Shown one piece after another: positions 9,816 through 21,435 of a DNA stretch of 64,000 bases. The position numbers and the translations under genes are program-made. This DNA comes from Ectobacillus funiculus (GTDB lineage Bacteria; Bacillota; Bacilli; Bacillales; Bacillaceae_G): the NCBI RefSeq assembly GCF_004138295.1, contig NZ_SCFM01000027.1, positions 18,928 through 82,927 of the forward strand, given 5' to 3'. The notes under the pieces are model-generated. The model did not search any database. It was not told where the DNA came from and saw only the letters and a program-made list of their open reading frames with translations. The first letter of the stretch is position 1. Every line of letters begins with the position of its first letter.

Positions 9816-10885
9816 TATCTTCCCCTCCCAACTGGTGCTTGCTCCTCCATTGCCTCTAATACAGCATCAGTAAATGACACAGTTGTCTCTGTTCCACCTA
9901 AATCACCTGTACGACGGCCTGATCTTAATACAGAGGAGATTGCATTTTCAATCGCCTGTGCTTCTTCTCGTAAACCGAACGATTGCTCAAGCATCATCGC
10001 CACCGAGCGAAGCATCGCAATTGGATTTGCTTTACTTTGTCCTGCAATATCAGGAGCTGAACCGTGAATCGGCTCATATAACGATAAACCTGTTTCCGAA
10101 TGGCTGGCAGACGGCAGCATGCCTAGTGAACCAGCTAATACTGAGGCCTCATCGCTTAAAATATCACCAAATAAATTTTCAGTTACAATTACATCAAAAC
10201 GACCTGGATGAACGATCAGCTCCATAGCCGCTGCATCTACAAGAAGATGCTCAAGCTGTACATCAGGGTAACGCCCTGACACTTCCTCTGCAACTTCTCT
10301 CCACAGCTTACTGGACTCTAACACATTCGCTTTATCAATGGAAGTAACCTTTTTACGGCGTGTTTGAGCAAGCTGGAATGCATATTCTACAATTCTCTCA
10401 ATTTCTTTTCTTGTGTACGTCAGCGTGTCCGTAGCTTGATCCGCTGTGCGCTCCTTCGGCTGAGAAAAATAAATGCCGCCCGTTAATTCTCGCACGACGA
10501 CAAAGTGTACATCCTTCGCTGATTCTTCCTTGAGTGGAGATAAATACGCTACCGCTTCATCAACCTCTACAGGACGGACATTTGCATATAATCCAAGTGC
10601 CGAACGTAAAGCGAGAAGGCCTTTTTCCGGGCGCTCCGTTGCATTGTCCCATTTCGGACCACCAATTGCTCCTAATAACACTGCATCGCTAGCTAAACAA
10701 GCTTCTAACGTTTTAGCAGGAAACGGTTGACCACACTGGTCGATTGCCGCTCCGCCAAATGCTTCGTCTTGCAAATGAAAGCGATGCTCATAGAGACGTT
10801 CTGTTAATGTAAGTACCTTTTTGGCACTTTCCATAATTTCCGGGCCAATCCCGTCCCCAGCTAAACAAACGATTGTTTTTTCCAT
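9815..10885 (-). CDS. leuB: 3-isopropylmalate dehydrogenase
   Basis: 356 residues, NAD-dependent. It oxidises and decarboxylates 3-isopropylmalate to 2-oxoisocaproate. Typical segments are GDGIGPEIM (residues 11-19), [38 protein letters not shown] and [12 protein letters not shown]. It follows the leuA relic by 14 bases with its own AAGGGAG site, so expression probably survived the leuA deletion. Confidence 0.96.
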   Translation of the reverse strand: MEKTIVCLAGDGIGPEIMESAKKVLTLTERLYEHRFHLQDEAFGGAAIDQCGQPFPAKTLEACLASDAVLLGAIGGPKWDNATERPEKGLLALRSALGLYANVRPVEVDEAVAYLSPLKEESAKDVHFVVVRELTGGIYFSQPKERTADQATDTLTYTRKEIERIVEYAFQLAQTRRKKVTSIDKANVLESSKLWREVAEEVSGRYPDVQLEHLLVDAAAMELIVHPGRFDVIVTENLFGDILSDEASVLAGSLGMLPSASHSETGLSLYEPIHGSAPDIAGQSKANPIAMLRSVAMMLEQSFGLREEAQAIENAISSVLRSGRRTGDLGGTETTVSFTDAVLEAMEEQAPVGRGR

Positions 10886-10899
10886 ACATGCTCACTCCC

Positions 10900-11080
10900 T
10901 TACGATTTGACGACAGCTGCCAATCTGTTCAGTTTGCCCGCCGCATAAAGTACGCTCGCTTGGAAGCTTCCAGCATGTCCTGCGCTACTCCGAATCCAGA
11001 AAGACGTTTTTTCGTTTTATTCCAATTCAACGTGAATAGGCGCAAATGCGTTCGTACCGCAGCGAATTACTGCTTTAACC
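10900..11080 (-). pseudogene. leuA: 2-isopropylmalate synthase (LeuA), C-terminal remnant
   Basis: LeuA is expected between ilvC and leuB, but only ~320 bases are present. On the minus strand one frame gives a segment with CGTNAFAPIHVELE. A second frame gives SGFGVAQDMLEASKRAYF, which fits the C-terminal motif GxGVxxDxxEASxxAYxxA of the LeuA regulatory domain. A third frame gives the tail AAGKLNRLAAVVKS and a TAA at 10900. The pieces are in order and separated by two frameshifts. The catalytic TIM barrel (DTTLRDGEQ) and the start are gone. The leuA assignment rests on synteny plus this motif. Confidence 0.7.
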
Positions 11081-11085
11081 GCCTA

Positions 11086-11114
11086 TGCCAAGAACAGATT
11101 ATCCGTTCTTGGCA
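11086..11114. repeat. 10-bp perfect inverted repeat
   Basis: TGCCAAGAAC - nine bases - GTTCTTGGCA, between the ilvC end and the leuA remnant. It has no T tract, so it is not a standard terminator. It might mark the deletion junction or cap the ilvC mRNA 3' end. Confidence 0.6.
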
Positions 11115-11202
11115 CATGTTGGGCGGAAATTTGAACGTTCGGAAACAGCTACTATAACAATGCAGCTGCTTCACGAAGCGTGTGTATTACTTTTTTGTAG
11201 GA

Positions 11203-12742
<1,540 letters not shown>

Positions 12743-12746
<4 letters not shown>

Positions 12747-14440
12747 CCTTCTATTCCCTCCATTTCATGAACACCTTTACCCGGCGCAACCATCGGCATA
12801 ACCTTCTCCGACTGGATAACACGGCAATCGATAAGCACCGGACCTGGATAGTCCATCGCTTCCTGCAACTGTTGCTTTAGGAGCGTAGGATCTTCGATGC
12901 GCACACCGTGAATGCCGTATGCAGCCGCAAGCGCAATGAAGTCAGGCTGGCTTTGAGGCAGGGAATGTGAATAGCGCTTTTGGTAGAATGACTCTTGCCA
13001 TTGACGTACCATGCCGAGAGCTTCGTTATTAATAATCAAAATTTTAACAGGAAGATCATGATCTTTCAAAACACTTAGCTCCTGAAGCGTCATTTGGAAA
13101 CCAGCGTCTCCAACAATCGCAACAACAAGCTCATCCGGTTTTCCAAATTGCGCTCCAATAGCGGCAGGGAAGCCAAAGCCCATCGTTCCTAAACCGCCGG
13201 ATGTTACCCATTTGTCAGGGTTTTTGAACGGATAATATTGTGCAGACCACATTTGGTGCTGACCTACATCCGTTGTGATAATCGCATTTCCTCCTGTTAT
13301 TTCATGAAGAGCTGCAATCGCTGCCTGCGGTTTAATTGCTTCATCAGTTTCTTTATAAGCAAACGGATATTTTTCTTTTCGATTTTGCTGTAAAACAAGC
13401 CATTCCATATGATTTGTCTTAGAGCCGCTCTTCTCAAGTAGTGCCTCTAGCGCAAGCTTCGCTGTTCCAACAATCGGAATTTGTGTTGGAACATTCTTGC
13501 TGATTTCAGCTGGATCGATATCAATATGAGCAACCACAGCATTTTGAGCAAAGTGTGCTAAATTTCCAGTTAAGCGATCATCGAAGCGTGCACCAATATT
13601 AATCAGTAAGTCACACTCATATAGTGCCATGTTTGCTGCATATGATCCGTGCATGCCGCCCATTCCAAGGAAGAGCGGATCTTCCGGCGGGAATCCGCCT
13701 AGGCCAAGCAATGTATGCACAACTGGAATTTGGTACATACGAGCAAAGCGTGTTAATTCTTCAGAAGCTTTTGCATGCAAGACACCCGCTCCTGCCAAAA
13801 TAACAGGCTTTTCCGCTGTTTGTAATGCTTTAAGCAATTTAGCAATTTGCATGCGATTTGGCTCATAATTTGGCTGATATCCCGGCAAATTAATAGGAGC
13901 CTTCTCAAGCACTTCTCCAGCATCTGTTACCATATTTTTTGGCAAGTCAATCACAACAGGACCTGGACGCCCTGTAGATGCGATATGAAACGCCTCTTTG
14001 ATAATACGCGGTAAGTCTGATACCTTACGCACTTGATAGTTGTGCTTTGTAATCGGTGTTGTTAAACCGATGATATCCGCTTCCTGGAATGCATCTGTTC
14101 CGATTACTGTTGACGCTACCTGTCCAGTAAAAACAACGAGTGGTAAAGAATCCATCATCGCATCCGTTAAACCAGTCAATACGTTCGTAGCACCAGGGCC
14201 GCTTGTCACAACAACTACCCCTGGCTTTCCTGTAACACGAGCGTATCCTTCAGCAGCGTGGATTGCTCCTTGTTCATGACGCGTTAAAATATGTGGAATT
14301 TCAAAGTCATATAAAGCATCGTAAAGAGGAAGAACCGCTCCTCCCGGATACCCAAAAATTACTTCTACGTTCTCCTCTTTCAGCGCCTCAAGCAGAAGCG
14401 CTGCCCCTGTAGCCATTTTTTCTTGAGTTTGTTGGGACAT
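12743..14440 (-). CDS. ilvB: Acetolactate synthase, catalytic subunit
   Basis: 565 residues from the ATG at 14440 (AGGAGG 10 bases upstream). A longer frame to 14494 reads through the T-box terminator and cannot be used. The ThDP enzyme condenses pyruvate with pyruvate or 2-oxobutyrate. Visible are the glutamate motif GYPGG / [15 protein letters not shown] at the N-terminus, a central FAD-binding domain, and the C-terminal ThDP motif [12 protein letters not shown]...NN. Expression is set by the T-box directly upstream. Confidence 0.96.
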
Positions 14441-14460
14441 CGTTCTCAGGCCTCCTAACA

Positions 14461-14722
14461 CCAAATTTTTCCAGCAAAAAAATCTCTCGCCCATACTTCA
14501 GCTATGCTGAAGGGACGAAAGATTTTCGTGGTACCACCCTTCTTCACAGGAATATAATCCTGCCTCAATGACTCCTATTGGAATCAAGCTTATAACGCAG
14601 CTACCGTCCAAGCCTACATAAGTTCAGCTTGGCGCTCAGGGGCGATGTTCATTGAGACGAACCGTCGGTTTTCACCAGCCACCGACTCTCTGTGAGGCTT
14701 CGCCTTCAACTACTCCTCCCCG
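14461..14722 (-). promoter_or_regulatory. T-box riboswitch controlling ilvB and downstream genes
   Basis: On the minus strand, between ilvD and ilvB, the leader contains AGAGAGTCGGTGGCTGGTG and AACCGACGG of stem I. The specifier region is GAAC-ATC-GCCCCTGAGC, and the invariant T-box AGGGTGGTACCACG lies near 14521-14540. A terminator follows: AAATCTTTCGTCC pairs with GGGCGAGAGATTT and a T7 tract (about 14474-14527). The likely specifier is ATC (isoleucine) at 14644-14646. Uncharged tRNA-Ile would allow read-through. The leader is internal to the operon, so ilvE and ilvD escape this control. Confidence 0.93.
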
Positions 14723-14730
14723 TCAACGCT

Positions 14731-16398
14731 TTATACTTTTAAGATGCCGCCTGTATTCGCTGATGTAACGAGCTTCGCATAACGTGCTAAGTACCCGCTC
14801 TTCACCTTTGGCTCAGGAGCAACGAATTGAGTTTTACGTGCTTCTAATTCTTCATCTGAAATATCTAAATTAAGGTTTCTTTCCACTAAGTCAATAGTAA
14901 TTGTATCACCATTGTTGATGTAAGCAATAGGACCGCCTTCTGCCGCTTCTGGCGATACGTGACCAATTGCAATTCCGCGCGTTGCCCCAGAAAAACGTCC
15001 ATCTGTAAGCAATGCTACCTTTTTGCCTAATCCTTTTCCAACAATAGCGGACGTAGGAGCAAGCATTTCTGGCATACCAGGACCGCCTTTTGGTCCTTCG
15101 TAGCGAATAACAACAACGTGACCTTCTTTTACAGTTCCATTATGAATTGCTTCTACAGCTTCATCGTGAGACTCGAAGCAGATCGCTTCCCCAACAAATT
15201 TTGTAATCGATGGGTCAACAGCACCTACTTTGATTACACTGCCGTTTGGCGCGATGTTTCCGAACAGTAAGGATAGTCCCCCTGTGGCGCTGTAAGGATT
15301 TTCTTTCGAACGAATTACCTCGTTGTTGAGAATGGAAGCATGCTCCACATTTTCATACAATGATTTTCCTGTAATTGTAATGCGTTCTGAGTTAATTGCA
15401 CCTGGAATGGAAGCAAGTTCTTTAATAATTGCAGATACGCCTCCAGCCAAATGTACATCATGCATGGAATAATCAGAAGCTGGGCTGATTTTTGCCAAGT
15501 ATGGTACGCGCTTTGCTACTTCATTGATACGATTTAAATCATAATCGATACCCGCTTCATTAGCAATAGCCAATAAATGCAATACTGTATTTGTAGAGCC
15601 GCCCATTGCCATATCAAGAGCAAATGCATCATCAATAGCTTTCTCTGTAATAATATCGCGAGGCTTAATATCATTTTTAACTAAGTCCATAAGATGGAAT
15701 GCAGCTTTATAAATTAATTCATGTCTTTCTTTGCTTGTTGCAACGAGCGTTCCGTTACCAGGAAGTGCAACTCCAAGCATTTCCATAATTGTGTTCATAG
15801 AGTTTGCTGTGAACATTCCTGAGCAGGAGCCGCATGTAGGACAGGCTGCCTGTTCCATAGCAATCAGATCATCTACACTCATTTTTCCTGACTTTACTGC
15901 TCCTACACCTTCAAACATGGATACAAGGTTGAGCGGCTTTCCATCTTTGGATACGCCTGCTTCCATCGGTCCACCTGATACAAAAACAGCCGGCACGTTT
16001 GTACGAACGGATGCCATTAACATACCTGGCGTGATTTTATCACAGTTAGGCATATAAAATACACCATCAAACCAGTGGGCATTAATAACCGTTTCAGCCG
16101 CATCCGCAATGATTTCACGGCTTGGCAAGGAATAGCGCATACCGATGTGTCCCATCGCAATGCCGTCATCTACCCCGATTGTATTAAATTCAAATGGCAC
16201 GCCGCCTGCTTCGCGAATCGCTGCCTTCACCACATCTGCCAATTCTCTTAAATGAATATGTCCTGGAACAATATCGATATAGGAGTTACAAATAGCGATA
16301 AATGGTTTATCGAAATCTTCCTCCTTTACACCCGCCGCATAAAGTAAACTGCGGTGCGGAGCACGATCGATTCCTTTTTTAATCATATTACTGCGCAA
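14731..16398 (-). CDS. ilvD: Dihydroxy-acid dehydratase
   Basis: 555 residues from a TTG at 16398 with GGAGGAGA upstream, giving MRSNMIKKG as in relatives; the ATG at 16413 has no ribosome binding site and overlaps ilvE. It dehydrates dihydroxyisovalerate and dihydroxymethylvalerate using an Fe-S cluster. Cluster and metal residues are visible in [26 protein letters not shown] and the GRFSGATRG motif. The T-box starts a few bases after its stop. Confidence 0.95.
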   Translation of the reverse strand: MRSNMIKKGIDRAPHRSLLYAAGVKEEDFDKPFIAICNSYIDIVPGHIHLRELADVVKAAIREAGGVPFEFNTIGVDDGIAMGHIGMRYSLPSREIIADAAETVINAHWFDGVFYMPNCDKITPGMLMASVRTNVPAVFVSGGPMEAGVSKDGKPLNLVSMFEGVGAVKSGKMSVDDLIAMEQAACPTCGSCSGMFTANSMNTIMEMLGVALPGNGTLVATSKERHELIYKAAFHLMDLVKNDIKPRDIITEKAIDDAFALDMAMGGSTNTVLHLLAIANEAGIDYDLNRINEVAKRVPYLAKISPASDYSMHDVHLAGGVSAIIKELASIPGAINSERITITGKSLYENVEHASILNNEVIRSKENPYSATGGLSLLFGNIAPNGSVIKVGAVDPSITKFVGEAICFESHDEAVEAIHNGTVKEGHVVVIRYEGPKGGPGMPEMLAPTSAIVGKGLGKKVALLTDGRFSGATRGIAIGHVSPEAAEGGPIAYINNGDTITIDLVERNLNLDISDEELEARKTQFVAPEPKVKSGYLARYAKLVTSANTGGILKV

Positions 16399-16412
16399 AG
16401 GTATCTCCTCCA

Positions 16413-17309
16413 TTAACCAACTTGATCTGCTGTATAAATTTTTTCTCCATCTTCTACTACAAGCTTTCGGAATTCCTCAAGGAGACGGTTTGTATGGGCA
16501 CCTGGTTTTCCATCGCCAATCGTGCGGCCGTCCACCTTTGTCACAGCAATTACTTCTGCTGCCGTTCCTGTTAAAAATACTTCGTCTGCTACGTACACAT
16601 CATGGCGTGTGAACAATTCCTCACGCACATCATAGCCAAGCTTTTTACCGATTTCCATAATTGCATTGCGCGTAATGCCTTCTAACGCACCAGCGGAGCT
16701 TGGAGGAGTAATAAGCTTGTTTCCCTTAACAAGAAATACGTTGTCGCCTGATCCCTCTGCAACATATCCTTGTTCGTTGAGCATAAGGGCTTCTAATACA
16801 CCTGCCAATTTCGCTTCTATCTTCACAAGAATGTTGTTCAAGTAGTTTAAAGACTTCACTTGCGGACTTAATACATCCGGACGGTTGCGTCTCGTTGCCA
16901 CCGTGATGATTGGAATACCTGTTTCATAAAACTCAGCTGGGAAAAGCGCCAATTGTTCCGCAATGATGACAACGGTAGCAACTGGGCAAGAAGCTGGATC
17001 CAATCCGAGGTTTCCTGTTCCACGAGATACAACTAAACGGATATAGCCATCTGATAATTGGTTTTTTCGAATTGTTTCAGCTACAAGCTCTGTCAGTTCT
17101 TCTAATGTATATGGAATCTCCAGCAAAATGGACTTTGCGGATTCAAATAATCGCACAAGATGCTCTTTTAGGCGAAAGACGTTGCCGCTGTAAACACGGA
17201 TTCCTTCAAAAACGCCATCGCCGTATAAGTACCCATGATCATAAACTGATACTTTTGCTTCATGCTTAGGAACGAATTCTCCGTTTAAAAAAATCAACTG
17301 TTCGTTCAC
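16413..17309 (-). CDS. ilvE: Branched-chain amino acid aminotransferase
   Basis: 298 residues, fold type IV PLP enzyme. It makes Val, Leu and Ile from their 2-oxo acids. The family pattern is clear: [12 protein letters not shown] at the N-terminus, the PLP lysine in [30 protein letters not shown] and FLTGTAAEV. The start is GTG with GGGGGA upstream. It is the first gene of the ilv-leu operon, preceded by a 415-bp AT-rich control region. Confidence 0.96.
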   Translation of the reverse strand: MNEQLIFLNGEFVPKHEAKVSVYDHGYLYGDGVFEGIRVYSGNVFRLKEHLVRLFESAKSILLEIPYTLEELTELVAETIRKNQLSDGYIRLVVSRGTGNLGLDPASCPVATVVIIAEQLALFPAEFYETGIPIITVATRRNRPDVLSPQVKSLNYLNNILVKIEAKLAGVLEALMLNEQGYVAEGSGDNVFLVKGNKLITPPSSAGALEGITRNAIMEIGKKLGYDVREELFTRHDVYVADEVFLTGTAAEVIAVTKVDGRTIGDGKPGAHTNRLLEEFRKLVVEDGEKIYTADQVG

Positions 17310-17386
17310 TTGAAATCCCCCTGTATGCTTTCAATTTATCTTTGTATGTTACTTAGTTTACGACTCCTTCGCCAAGAAATCAAAAT

Positions 17387-17401
17387 AATTTTTAGAATTT
17401 T
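17387..17401. promoter_or_regulatory. CodY-box-like sequence
   Basis: AATTTTTAGAATTTT matches the CodY consensus AATTTTCWGAAAATT with three mismatches, about 80 bases upstream of ilvE. CodY repression of branched-chain genes is well known in Bacillus; use of this site is inferred. Confidence 0.4.
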
Positions 17402-17449
17402 TTAATAATGGATATTCAAAACAAGCTAAAAACATTGTTATATCAAATG

Positions 17450-17464
17450 TGTTAACGTTTTCAA
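17450..17464 (-). promoter_or_regulatory. cre site (CcpA)
   Basis: On the minus strand TTGAAAACGTTAACA matches the consensus WTGNAANCGNWNNCW at every defined position, about 140 bases upstream of ilvE. CcpA activates the ilv-leu operon of B. subtilis through a cre site, so the same link is plausible here. Confidence 0.6.
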
Positions 17465-17724
17465 AAAAAGAAAATTTTTTTTTCGACAAATTCTGCATTT
17501 TAAAAATACTTTTGTGCTAGCAGGAACTTTTTTACATATTTTTACAGTATTTTAAGCTGTAAAATCATTCACTTTTCGTTAGTATGCCATATATAACAAG
17601 ACATGCACCTTCCATATAGCGGAAAAAAAGACAAATCAACATAACAGTCATATTTCAGTAAAATGACTCATATTTCTATTTTCAAAAAGTTCTATTAGCC
17701 AAATCGACAAGGAGGGCTCGAAAA

Positions 17725-17970
17725 ATGACGATTTTGCAGATTAAAGGTACAAAACAGGAAATTCAAAAAATACTGGATTTGTTTAACTTTATAGAGAAGA
17801 CTAATCTTTTCCCACTTGAACATTGTGTAGAACTTCGTCTTCAGAGAGACAATGGAACACATAAAGCTGACATACTGGTTGTTTCCTCAAATATAGAGTT
17901 AAACGACCATGAAGCCAACGAAGCCGACAGCTTTGTTATCAAAATGCTTACTGGTGTCTATAATGATTAA
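17725..17970 (+). CDS. Hypothetical protein
   Basis: 81 residues, with AAGGAGGG eight bases before the ATG, so it is very likely translated. The sequence is acidic, has no membrane segment or signal, and looks like a small alpha/beta cytoplasmic protein; it starts MTILQIKGTKQEIQKIL. I do not recognise the family. It is divergent from ilvE and lies upstream of the ykuS-like gene with about 100 bases between them. Confidence 0.7.
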   Translation: MTILQIKGTKQEIQKILDLFNFIEKTNLFPLEHCVELRLQRDNGTHKADILVVSSNIELNDHEANEADSFVIKMLTGVYND

Positions 17971-18072
17971 GTCCTTCTTTCCTTATATAGCAATTGAAAT
18001 TGAACTCCTTGCATAATTCTGTAGAAAATGAAACATATTACAGATTGTATAACATAGCAGGGGGTGAACAAC

Positions 18073-18315
18073 ATGGCAAAAATCGGAGTAGAGCATTCAT
18101 TAACAAACGTACAGCAAGCATTGCAACAGAAGGGTCATCAAATTATTCAACTTCATTCTGAGCAGGACGCACAAGGATGTGACTGCTGCATCATTACTGG
18201 AATAGACTCGAATGTAATGGGGATGAGCGATCGTTCAATCGATGGACCTGTTATTGAAGCAAGCGGTTTAACCGCTGAGGAAATTTGTCAGCAGGTAGAA
18301 AGCAGAATTCAGTAG
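18073..18315 (+). CDS. UPF0180 (YkuS-like) family protein
   Basis: 80 residues from the ATG at 18073, behind AGGGGGTG; the GTG at 18064 is part of that site. The pattern [17 protein letters not shown], a central [16 protein letters not shown] and a C-terminal amphipathic helix match the UPF0180 family of Bacillaceae, whose role is unknown. A strong terminator follows at 18355. Confidence 0.8.
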   Translation: MAKIGVEHSLTNVQQALQQKGHQIIQLHSEQDAQGCDCCIITGIDSNVMGMSDRSIDGPVIEASGLTAEEICQQVESRIQ

Positions 18316-18822
18316 TCATAGTTCTCTTTAATGGCTGCGTTTCTCTTCAGCAAAAAAACCTCCTTGTTCACATAGAACAAGGAGGTTTTTATATAAACGG
18401 GAAAGCAGCAATCACTTAGTACTCTTATGAAAGCCCTGCCTCTCTTTCATTGTGCGGTTCCAATGACCGCTCCCTTTGAAAGCCAGCATACAAAAAATTC
18501 ATAGAGTGCGCTGTCCGGCTCACGAACACAAGGCCGAATGGCAAAAAAGCTGCTAAAGTTGTTGGCTCTTTATACAAAGCCCGATCTTTATACAGTTTCT
18601 TATCAAGTGCAGACAAGCATTGCTTTTTTCTTTTTTTATACTAGCTAATGAATACTACCACTTACAACTGAGACACAGGATAACATTGTATATCATAAAT
18701 CACCAAAAAGCAATATGTAAATGTTTTACATACAAAAATACTGCAGCAGGACAAGCTGATAAACTCCAGCATAAATGCACCAAGTCAGGAATAAGGTATT
18801 CTTGACTTGGCGCCTCCACAAC
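18316..18822. other. Gap of about 500 bp without a convincing gene
   Basis: It holds the terminator at 18350 and, near 18769-18811, an imperfect inverted repeat with arms CCAAGTCAGGAATA and TATTCTTGACTTGG, lacking a T tract. It may end the small gene at 18823 (minus). ORFs at 18425-18616 and 18620-18805 lack ribosome binding sites. Confidence 0.5.
18350..18392. terminator. Strong bidirectional terminator
   Basis: AAAACCTCCTTGTTC - ACAT - AGAACAAGGAGGTTTTT, about 15 paired bases, just after the UPF0180 gene. Confidence 0.92.
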
Positions 18823-18936
18823 TTATATATACGTCTTCTCATCAAACAGCTTTCGTATACGCTCCTTGAGGAAATAAATGAGAATGGCACTGATTAATAA
18901 AATTAACCCAACCGCAAATTGCTTTACATTAATCAT
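18823..18936 (-). CDS. Small single-pass membrane protein
   Basis: A 37-residue ORF with GAGGAGG at ideal distance. It has a 6-residue N-terminus, one hydrophobic helix (FAVGLILLISAILIYFL, residues 7-23) and a basic C-terminal tail (KERIRKLF). This is the typical layout of Bacillus micro-membrane proteins. Function is unknown and the family is not recognised. Confidence 0.7.
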   Translation of the reverse strand: MINVKQFAVGLILLISAILIYFLKERIRKLFDEKTYI

Positions 18937-19041
18937 TTGCTTACCTCCTCGTCTACATCATTCCACATAACGTATCAATTTCATACACGTTTTCCGCTTG
19001 ATGAGAGGAAGTAACCAGTGCTGAAACACGGAAGATCACTT

Positions 19042-19096
19042 ACATGGGCTAAAGCCCTTCAAAATCAATAAAAGATGGCTCTCGCCATCTTTTATT
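19042..19096 (-). terminator. Terminator of the GerW/YtfJ-like gene
   Basis: AAAATCAATAAAAGATGGC and GCCATCTTTTATTGATTTT form a 19-bp perfect stem around four bases, so long that it includes the stop codon of the gene at 19092. Confidence 0.85.
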
Positions 19097-19520
19097 GATT
19101 TTGACTCTGATTTTGATTTTGATTCATCATACTTTGAACTGATTTCAGTGCTTGCGGTGCCGCGTCCATTGCTTTTTCAATAAGATGTGTACCGCTATGC
19201 AAGTGCATAACTTGAACTCCCTTAGCACCAACGACTAAAAACGCAACCGGCGACATTGATACGCCAGCCCCGCTTCCGCCGCCAAACGCGAACTGAACAT
19301 CAGTTGCAGGTTTTTCTCCCGCTGCAGTACGCGTTTTTTTCACACCGTCTCCAAAGTCGCTTCCTCCCGCCCCAAAACCGAATGCCACTTTCGAAACAGT
19401 TAACACTACACTTCCATCATGCGTAGAAACGGGCTTACCCATAATTGTATTTACATCGACCATTTGCTTTAAATTTTCCATAGCAGTTCTCATTAAGTCT
19501 TCAATTGGATGGTTTGTCAT
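19092..19520 (-). CDS. ytfJ: Spore germination protein GerW family (YtfJ)
   Basis: 142 residues. The family pattern is complete: HPIEDLMRTAMENLKQMVDVNTIMGKPV at the start, a glycine-rich middle (VAFGFGAGGSDFG, FGGGSGAGVSMSPVAFLVV), and a tail. In B. subtilis, YtfJ (GerW) is a spore protein needed for efficient germination. The last 15 residues are almost only Gln and Asn. The gene ends within its own terminator. It marks the organism as a spore former. Confidence 0.9.
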   Translation of the reverse strand: MTNHPIEDLMRTAMENLKQMVDVNTIMGKPVSTHDGSVVLTVSKVAFGFGAGGSDFGDGVKKTRTAAGEKPATDVQFAFGGGSGAGVSMSPVAFLVVGAKGVQVMHLHSGTHLIEKAMDAAPQALKSVQSMMNQNQNQSQNQ

Positions 19521-19685
19521 GAAAATCCTCCTGCCTTCTTTCGGTGTCTCTCATATGTTTTCCAAAAACCACATAACCATACCAAAATTTTTAGGGTTGG
19601 TTTTCGTAAATGAAAGTCGGTCATTGGGGTCATAATAAGAGAGCCTTCTTATTCAGGAAGGCAATGGACTCAAGGAGGAATCGCT

Positions 19686-20033
19686 ATGGCAGATTATGAA
19701 CGCAACAATCGCAGATTGCTTCGCGATTTTCAAACCGAAGATGAAGAGTATGCTGCAGAAGTAGCTCCCGCCCGCATCCGTAATGACAGACGGGAGGACG
19801 ATGCAACAGCAGGAGGAACCATCGTCGGCTTTATCTCTCTAGCACTTGCTGTTCTCTCCTTCTTCACATATCCGGTTATTTTCGGAATCGGAGCCGTATT
19901 GCTCGGTATGTACGCGCGAGCACGCGGCGCGCACAAAACAGGAACATTCGCGATCATTTTAGGAGCCATCGCCGCAGTACTCGCATTAGTATTCCGGGTT
20001 GCGTTAGCTGCGTTTTTCTTATCATTATTCTAA
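19686..20033 (+). CDS. Hypothetical membrane protein
   Basis: 115 residues with AAGGAGG upstream. The first ~40 residues are charged and cytoplasmic (many Arg, Asp, Glu). They are followed by two hydrophobic segments (about 43-74 and 83-114) rich in Gly and Ala, with ARARGAHKTG between them. The layout resembles DUF4190-type two-helix proteins. No specific function can be given. A repeat copy follows the stop directly. Confidence 0.75.
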   Translation: MADYERNNRRLLRDFQTEDEEYAAEVAPARIRNDRREDDATAGGTIVGFISLALAVLSFFTYPVIFGIGAVLLGMYARARGAHKTGTFAIILGAIAAVLALVFRVALAAFFLSLF

Positions 20034-20149
20034 AAAACGCGTCGACTGGCGAAAGCCAGCGGCGCAGTTGCCCTTACACTGTACGCATAAATTTTCCCAA
20101 CTACACCGAATGGACTTCTAGCAGGAAATTGATACGTCTACAGTGTAAT
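20032..20149 (+). repeat. 140-bp interspersed repeat, copy 2 (divergent)
   Basis: A strongly diverged copy starting within the stop region of the preceding gene. Blocks GTCGACTGGCGAAAGCCAGC, GGCGCAGTTGC, CTTACACTGTA, CTACACCGAATGGACTTCTA and TCTACAGTGTAA are in the right order. The arms ACACTGTA and TACAGTGT still pair perfectly although the sequence between has drifted. Confidence 0.75.
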
Positions 20150-20150
20150 T

Positions 20151-20190
20151 AAAAGATCAGGAAGAACCATATCTTCCTGGTCTTTTTATT
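20151..20190. terminator. Terminator
   Basis: AAAAGATCAGGAAGA - ACCATA - TCTTCCTGGTCTTTTT, just after repeat copy 2. It can end the membrane-protein gene on the plus strand. Confidence 0.85.
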
Positions 20191-20229
20191 CTGCAAACCA
20201 GGCTGATTGACTTCCGATAATTTACAAAA

Positions 20230-20994
<765 letters not shown>

Positions 20995-21104
20995 CTAATC
21001 GAACTCATAATGTCCAAATTTTACCGCCCTCTTCAGATTCGGTCAATGCTTAAAATTCGTTTTGCTTTCACATTGGCTGCACTATACTTTCTAAAAAATA
21101 TAAA

Positions 21105-21133
21105 AGAAAGGGATGAGCACGCTCACCCCTTTT
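21105..21133 (-). terminator. Terminator of the small gene at 21123
   Basis: On the minus strand GGGGTGAGC - GT - GCTCATCCCTTTCTTTT overlaps the stop codon of the small ORF. Confidence 0.7.
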
Positions 21134-21293
21134 GATCATGTATCTCTTTTGACTTGCTTCCTTTGCGGGAACGATATTCCTTTCCTTTGTTATCGTCTCC
21201 CGTAACAAGATGGGACCCTAGCTGCATTTGATTATGTCCAGCTTCTGGAGAACCTTGATTTTTACTTCCTTTACTTCCATTTCTGCTTGTCAT
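21123..21293 (-). CDS. Small hydrophilic hypothetical protein, possibly spore-associated
   Basis: 56 residues behind GGGAGGG. It is very polar (Ser, Lys, Gly, Asn, Gln; no cysteine; no hydrophobic stretch). Such composition is common among minor small acid-soluble spore proteins, but the sequence is not one I recognise. It sits alone between fabL and a MarR gene with its own terminator. Confidence 0.65.
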   Translation of the reverse strand: MTSRNGSKGSKNQGSPEAGHNQMQLGSHLVTGDDNKGKEYRSRKGSKSKEIHDQKG

Positions 21294-21435
21294 TATGATC
21301 CCTCCCTTTTTTCATCCGTAGAATTATTGTGCCTCGATCTATAGCGAATTACTCACTATTGCCTCTGCCTTTTCTGCAAAAATAGACAAATGATGCTCTA
21401 TGTATATTCCTCACCTTTACCCCCTACACTACCTT

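Larger units (their letters stand above)
17310..17724. other. AT-rich intergenic control region upstream of ilvE
   Basis: No gene or T-box is seen. It contains a perfect cre match (17450-17464), a CodY-like box (17387-17401) and long A/T runs near 17465-17485. The plus-strand ribosome binding site AAGGAGGG for the next gene is at its end. Confidence 0.6.

Noticed and set aside
18425..18616. 63-codon minus-strand ORF
   Set aside because: Starts at a TTG without a ribosome binding site; composition is not protein-like and there is no neighbour to support it.
18620..18805. 61-codon plus-strand ORF
   Set aside because: No ribosome binding site, low-complexity composition, and it overlaps an inverted repeat.
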